Shown here in pieces: positions 60,013-64,000 of a DNA stretch of 64,000 bases. The notes below the pieces were generated by a model. It had not been told where the DNA came from. It searched no databases and was given only the letters and a program-made list of their open reading frames with translations. The position numbers and the translations under genes were made by a program. This DNA comes from CBDBND01 sp965262665 (GTDB lineage: Bacteria; Pseudomonadota; Alphaproteobacteria; Rhodospirillales; Rhodospirillaceae): contig CBDHFR010000004.1 of assembly GCA_965262665.1 (NCBI GenBank), forward strand, positions 434,001 to 498,000, written 5' to 3'. How positions within the stretch are numbered: the first letter of the stretch is position 1; every line of letters begins with the position of its first letter.

Positions 60013-60216
60013 AGATGGCTCCCTTTCGCTGCGGGTGGCTCCCGCATGTTTAAGGGGCGTGGCCCGCCCCGCGTTGTGGTGCCGGGAAATTAGGCAAGAC
60101 CGCCCTAAGGTGCAACCCCGGGTCCGATTGAGTTCAGGTTTCGGTCAAATCAGGGGAATTATATACTTGACGGAACAGCCATGATCTCGTATATTAGTAC
60201 AAATTAGGAGATAGCA

Positions 60217-61149
60217 ATGGCAAACGCACCCGGCAGATCAGATCGTGAAGGCTTGACCGTCATGGAACTCATGCAGATGTTCCCGACTGAGGAAGCAGCG
60301 AGGGATTGGTTTGAAAGCAAGATGTGGCCGGATGGCCGTCACTGCCCACATTGCGGCTCTGTCGAGACAACGGAAAACAGTGGGAAAGAATCCCGCCCTT
60401 ACCACTGCCGGGATTGCAAACAGCATTTTTCGGTTCGCATAGGTACAATCCTTGAAGGTTCAAAAATCAGCCTGCAAAAGTGGGTCTTCGCTATCTATTT
60501 TCACCTGACCAGCCTCAAAGGCGTATCGTCGGTGAAGCTGCACCGAGATATTGGCGTCACACAAAAAACGGCCTGGTTCATGCTGCAACGCATCCGTGAG
60601 GCGTTCGATAACGATGATGATTGGCCCTTTGGCGGTCCGGTTGAAATTGATGAAACTCACGTTGGTGGAAAACGGCGCAATAAGAGCAACTCCAAGCGGA
60701 AACAAGCCACCGGGCGTGGTGCTGTAGATATGACTACGGTTATCGGAGCGCGTGACCGCCAAACTAACACCGTCCGCACCAAGGTGATTGAGAGTACGGA
60801 CGGCGAAACGCTCAAGGGTTTCGTGCGCGACAATACGGCCCCCGGCGCGACGGTCTACACCGACGAAGCACCGGCCTACAAGGGGATGGGAGAGTTCATC
60901 CATGAAGCTGTCAATCACTCTGTGTCAGAATTTGTGCGCGGGCAGGCTTCGACCAACGGTATTGAGAGCTTCTGGGCCACACTGAAGCGGGCGCACAAAG
61001 GCGTGTATCACAAGATGAGCCCTAAGCACCTGCACCGCTATGTAACGGACTTCGCAGCCAAACATGGCATTCGCGGGCTGGATACAATTGAGCAGATGGG
61101 TTACACTGCATCCGCTATGACAGGCAAGCGGTCACCTACAAGACGTTGA
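60217..61149 (+). CDS. IS1595-family (ISXO2-like) transposase
   Basis: 310 residues: zinc ribbon (CPHCGS, YHCRDCKQHF), the HTH region VKLHRDIGVTQKTAWFML and a DDE domain with VEIDETHVGGKRRNK, VYTDEAPAYKG, GIESFWATLKRAHKG. AGGAG precedes the ATG. The frame ends GKRSPTRR, while the -1 frame reads TYKTLIADNGLASGAR to a stop at 61187. The same ending (RYRDLIEDNGLNSGAR-like) is seen in the transposon A gene, so the last ~15 residues were displaced by a 1-base shift. The core is complete, so activity is possible. Confidence 0.93.
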   Translation: MANAPGRSDREGLTVMELMQMFPTEEAARDWFESKMWPDGRHCPHCGSVETTENSGKESRPYHCRDCKQHFSVRIGTILEGSKISLQKWVFAIYFHLTSLKGVSSVKLHRDIGVTQKTAWFMLQRIREAFDNDDDWPFGGPVEIDETHVGGKRRNKSNSKRKQATGRGAVDMTTVIGARDRQTNTVRTKVIESTDGETLKGFVRDNTAPGATVYTDEAPAYKGMGEFIHEAVNHSVSEFVRGQASTNGIESFWATLKRAHKGVYHKMSPKHLHRYVTDFAAKHGIRGLDTIEQMGYTASAMTGKRSPTRR

Positions 61150-61261
61150 TTGCCGATAACGGATTAGCTTCAGGTGCAAGAGTATGAATTCCGATGCCGA
61201 AGACCCTCTCAAGAGTGCCGAAGGCACTGACTTCGAAGATAAGCGGGGCGAAGGGGCAGTG

Positions 61262-61543
61262 TCAATGTCCAATACGATCTCTGACTGTGGATATAAATGC
61301 CCTATAGAATCTCTGCGCTCCTTCTTTGCGGAAGGTCTTTGCAGGTATGACTTCGAGACCGCTAAGCCGGTCAATCTCAGCCTCTAGATCAGCCAACATC
61401 TCGATAGTGACGTCCGGCTTAGCCGTAAGGGTGTCGCGAAGCACAGCGATTAGAATATTTCGTAATCCTGCAAATTCACCGCGCAGCCGTTCAATCTCCG
61501 CTTCTGATTCAGCTAGCCGTTCTTCCACGCCGGTGTCCGTCAT
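61262..61543 (-). CDS. Small coiled-coil protein overlapping the methyltransferase-HNH gene
   Basis: 93 residues, starting at ATG 61543, which overlaps the methyltransferase stop (ATGA). TDTGVEERLAESEAEIERLR and GEFAGLRNILIAVLRDTLTA form one or two long amphipathic helices, then ADLEAEIDRLSG. It is likely an oligomerising partner. Tight coupling to the methyltransferase-HNH gene suggests a role in the same system, such as regulation or complex formation. Confidence 0.65.
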   Translation of the reverse strand: MTDTGVEERLAESEAEIERLRGEFAGLRNILIAVLRDTLTAKPDVTIEMLADLEAEIDRLSGLEVIPAKTFRKEGAQRFYRAFISTVRDRIGH

Positions 61544-62991
61544 CTCATAAACCCCCGTTTCTTGTTCTCCCGTCGTAAACCCGACAAGGTGAACGTGTTG
61601 CTTTTGAGCCGGTTGCACGGCCCACAAAGCAGGATACGGTTGGAGATATGGTTCAAGCCGCCATCGGAACGTGGCGTATTATGATCAAGTTCTAGATAGC
61701 GCGAGTCATCAAAGGCGCGGTCGCACCCCTGGCAGACAGGGCCGTTTTGCTCTAGCAGATGCTCGTACATCTGAGCGCGGGTCCACTTGGGACCCTCCGG
61801 TTCCTTGACGCGCTGCTTAACACGGAGGAAGGGTGAGGCGGTCTCGCCGTCATCGGTGCGGATCGGAAGTGCTGACGTGAAGTGAATGTCCTTGGCGAAC
61901 AGGTTGCCCTGCTTGGCCCGCCTACCCTTGCTGATCAGGCCCTCGCGTTCCAGGCGTTCCAGCACAACCGCCTTGGCATTGTCCCAAATGTCCATGCCGA
62001 CCCATTGGCGTTTGAGCCGTTCGGCGGCGACAAGCGTGGTCGCGCAACCGGCAAATGGGTCTAGGACGATATCGCCCTCGTTGGAACTCGCCCGGATCAT
62101 CCGCTCGTAGAGTGGCAGTGGCTTCTGCGTCGGGTAGCCCACACGTTCAAGCGACACTTGATTGATTGGGTCTATATTCCAAAAGTCTACTTGAGCCTTT
62201 CCAGTTTTCATATAATACCGTTGGACTAATTCTGGGTGTGTTTTTTCCCATTCAGGGCTCACATCACGGTGCCCTTTAATGGGGCTATCCTTTAGAAATC
62301 GACCAATAAGACGATATCTCCCTTTCTCATCCTTGTATTTGAACTTGGCTTTGCCCTTTTCATCCCAAGGAATCAGAACCTTGTCCCAGTTGAATACGTA
62401 GGCATCTGTTTTGCCGTAAAACAGAAGCGTGTCGTGTCTTCGACCGTAAGCGCGTTTCGACACGCGCCCGCCAATGTTGTACGCCCACACCACCTCATTG
62501 ACGAAGTTCCGCCACCCGAATACCGCATCCATTAGCTCCTTGAGGTAGTGGCTGGCCGTGGGATCGCAATGCAGATAAATACTCCCTGTGTCCTTGAGCA
62601 CGCGCCGCATCGCCAATAGGCGCACGGCCATAAAACACAGGAACGCCCCCATATCGTCGCCGTAGCTCAACCGTGAGCCCTGGATCACGTTCATGACGTT
62701 GGGATGGTCATCCGTGATCTGATCCACCCAATCCTGGTGAACGTCGCGCTCCCAAGACCATCTGTCCTGAAACTTGGCACCAGCGGCTAGGCTATCTGGT
62801 GTGGCGTGGAAGTCCCGACCCTTTTTGAACGGCGGATCGGTCGCGATCAGGTCTACGGACTCCGAGTTCATAGCGCGGAGGAAGTTTAGGTTATCGCCGT
62901 GAAACAGCGTGCGGTTCATCCAATTAGGTTCACCTGATTCGGGCTGGCGAGCTGACCTCTTAACGGCAGGCTTTTTGGGCGATTTTGTCAC
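61540..62991 (-). CDS. DNA methyltransferase fused to HNH nuclease domain (transposon cargo)
   Basis: A 483-residue fusion. Residues ~25-345 are an N4/N6 amino-methyltransferase of beta motif order: DLIATDPPFKKG (motif IV, ~48-58), a target-recognition part, then DPFAGCATTLVAAERL (motif I, ~311-326). Residues ~420-470 are an HNH fold with CQGCDRAF, YLELDHNTPRSDGG, N-rich NHISNR and LLCGPCNRLKSN, i.e. two CxxC zinc pairs and the D-H...N...N core. The combination in one chain resembles self-contained restriction-modification enzymes, but the HNH may also be a targeting or repair domain. It starts 68 bases from the transposon's right repeat and reads toward the transposase. Confidence 0.9.
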   Translation of the reverse strand: MTKSPKKPAVKRSARQPESGEPNWMNRTLFHGDNLNFLRAMNSESVDLIATDPPFKKGRDFHATPDSLAAGAKFQDRWSWERDVHQDWVDQITDDHPNVMNVIQGSRLSYGDDMGAFLCFMAVRLLAMRRVLKDTGSIYLHCDPTASHYLKELMDAVFGWRNFVNEVVWAYNIGGRVSKRAYGRRHDTLLFYGKTDAYVFNWDKVLIPWDEKGKAKFKYKDEKGRYRLIGRFLKDSPIKGHRDVSPEWEKTHPELVQRYYMKTGKAQVDFWNIDPINQVSLERVGYPTQKPLPLYERMIRASSNEGDIVLDPFAGCATTLVAAERLKRQWVGMDIWDNAKAVVLERLEREGLISKGRRAKQGNLFAKDIHFTSALPIRTDDGETASPFLRVKQRVKEPEGPKWTRAQMYEHLLEQNGPVCQGCDRAFDDSRYLELDHNTPRSDGGLNHISNRILLCGPCNRLKSNTFTLSGLRRENKKRGFMR

Positions 62992-63798
62992 TAGTACATC
63001 TCCACTATGAGGCGCGGAGTCTATCGACTATTCAAGTTCCGTCAAGTATATAATTCCCCAAATCAGGGTGACCGGGGCTGGAAACTGGCACCATATTGGC
63101 CAGTTCGTCATGCATCGTGGGCAAGATTTCATCCACCGCGGAGACCACGGTAAACAGGCCTTCCATCGGTCCATAGGCAAATCCACCGTCCCGCACCCCT
63201 TGGGCCATAGCCACTAAATGATCCTAATATCCGTTCCAATTGGCCAGGATGACCGGTTTGTTGTGAACGGAGAGCTGCCGCCAGGTGATGATCTCGAAGA
63301 ATTCCTCAAGGCTGCCGACCCCTCCGGGAAGAATGCAGAAGGCGTCAGACAATTCAAACATGGTGCGTTTGCGGGTGCGCATATCAGGAACCACCACCAT
63401 CTCGGCGGATTGATGGCTGATCTCCCGCCCGGTCAGGAATTCGGGAATGACCCCAGTTGCCCGGCCGCCGCCGGATAGGACGGCACTTGAAACAGCTCCC
63501 ATCAAGCCGATGGAGCCGCCGCCATTAACCAACCCGACGCCGGATTCGGTCATCAAATAGCCAAGGCGTCCCGCCAAGTCCATAAAATCGGGGTCCCGTC
63601 CGCCCCGGGAACCGCAGAAAACGCAAAGATTGAAGCCTTTTTCCATGGATTTGGCCGAATTTGAGGAACGGGATTGTGATATTGGTGTTTCTGGGTTGGC
63701 TTGCCAGTGGCGGGCGAACTATGTACTGCTAAGACATGCGTTTGATCCACCGTGAATCAGCGCTTTTAAGTCGAACAGGGATCGGCCGGAGAAAAACT

Positions 63799-64000
63799 AT
63801 GAAGTTTGGGATTGTTAGCGCGGCTTTGGCCGCGATGGTGTTCTCGCTAGGGCTGACGTCAGCTCAAGCTGAGGATAAAGACGTTATTGATTACAGACAA
63901 AATCTAATGAAGTCACTCGGCGCCCATGCCGGTGCACTGGGTGCAATTGCGCAAAACAAAGTGCCCTATGCGGACAATCTGGCGTTCCATGCAGACGCCA
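63799..64000 (+). CDS. Cytochrome c' (class II cytochrome c), 3' end beyond window
   Basis: The first 67 codons of a periplasmic heme protein. Signal peptide MKFGIVSAALAAMVFSLGLT ends at AQAE. The mature start VIDYRQNLMKSLGAHAGALG is the first helix of the cytochrome c' four-helix bundle, with the Arg/Gln and Met-Lys pattern typical of the family. The CxxCH heme site would be near the C-terminus, outside the window. CCGGAG precedes ATG 63799. Such proteins bind NO. Confidence 0.85.
   Translation, partial: MKFGIVSAALAAMVFSLGLTSAQAEDKDVIDYRQNLMKSLGAHAGALGAIAQNKVPYADNLAFHADA

Larger units (their letters stand above)
60153..63059. mobile_element. IS1595-family transposon B, 2.9 kb, with DNA methyltransferase-HNH cargo
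   Basis: Terminal inverted repeats begin GGGGAATTATATACTTGACG (24 bp perfect) at 60153 and end at 63059. Target sequence AAATCAGG occurs on both sides (60147-60154, overlapping the first two G of the left end, and 63060-63067). The element holds a transposase on plus, a methyltransferase-HNH gene on minus and a small coiled-coil gene overlapping it. The ends resemble transposon A (GGGGATTATATACG), so both belong to one subgroup. Confidence 0.92.
60134..63646 (-). pseudogene. LOG-family (lysine decarboxylase-like) gene, nonsense codon plus IS1595 insertion
   Basis: 63646-63227 encodes FNLCVFCGSRGGRDPDFMDL, GLVNGGGSIGLMGAVSSAVL, and PDMRTRKRTMFELSDAFCILPGGVGSLEEFFE. The last carries the PGGxGTxxE motif of LOG-type cytokinin/nucleotide phosphoribohydrolases with Ser for Thr. 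TAG at 63224-63226 interrupts it; the frame continues DHLVAMAQGVRDGGFAYGPM with typical LOG C-terminal sequence to 63060. There transposon B (60153-63059) is inserted. The last codons (L-T-E-T, TGA 60134) lie beyond it. The IS costs only a few residues; the TAG is the real lesion. Confidence 0.85.

Overview
The window looks like a chromosomal piece of an alphaproteobacterium, probably Rhodospirillales-like or a relative. The evidence is a core frame of recA, alaS, a phasin gene and an NADP isocitrate dehydrogenase gene, plus leuCD, a PleD-like GGDEF regulator and a cytochrome c' start. No rRNA, tRNA or CRISPR array was recognised. The DNA between the phasin gene (6.9 kb) and icd (58.8 kb) is accessory in character. 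It is full of insertion sequences, broken genes and small-molecule metabolism genes.

Layout. 1-6.9 kb: recA (cut by the window edge), an IS630-type IS, a SnoaL-like gene, a frameshifted methyltransferase, alaS and a phasin. 7.1-10.4 kb: a MacA/MacB-like exporter with split ATPase and permease. 10.4-14.1 kb: two tandem cupins, a VOC protein, leuC and leuD. 14.1-21.5 kb: a DMT transporter destroyed by an IS, a GGDEF response regulator, IS debris, a Tat-signal methyltransferase and four tandem SDR genes, one frameshifted and one without catalytic residues.

21.56-36.29 kb is a nested mobile structure. An IS1595-family transposon with a perfect 22-bp terminal inverted repeat and an 8-bp target duplication (CTTGGAAA) contains an IS481-family IS and an IS630-family IS. 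The right tip of that IS630 copy has in turn been used as the attachment site of a 9.8-kb integrated element (25.56-35.38 kb). This element has a tyrosine integrase, a terminase, HNH, capsid, prohead protease, connector and portal genes, but no tail or lysis genes. That is the gene content of a capsid-forming phage satellite.

36.5-40.0 kb: two more Tat-signal methyltransferases, each beside a gene for a paralogous ~120-residue partner. 40.1-41.3 kb: another, decayed IS630. 41.6-46 kb: a TonB-dependent receptor and two secreted proteins, one a divergent relative of aerobic coproporphyrinogen oxidase. 46-52 kb: a family III CoA-transferase, an HMG-CoA-lyase-like enzyme, a secreted VOC protein, an MFS transporter and a flavin reductase whose 3' end has expanded into 23 perfect 25-bp tandem repeats. 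52-58.7 kb: an aldo/keto reductase hit by frameshifts and an IS630, a VOC pseudogene, a fourth related methyltransferase, a frameshifted arsenite-methyltransferase-like gene and a GPH symporter. 58.8-64 kb: icd, then a second IS1595 transposon (60.15-63.06 kb) carrying a DNA methyltransferase-HNH fusion and inserted in a LOG-family gene, then the start of a cytochrome c' gene.

Pseudogenes are frequent: frameshifts, IS disruptions, and three genes with a single in-frame TAG. The region has been a sink for mobile DNA and is decaying. The intact metabolic genes (methyltransferases, SDRs, cupins, CoA enzymes, transporters) suggest uptake and modification of an organic substrate that cannot be named from sequence.
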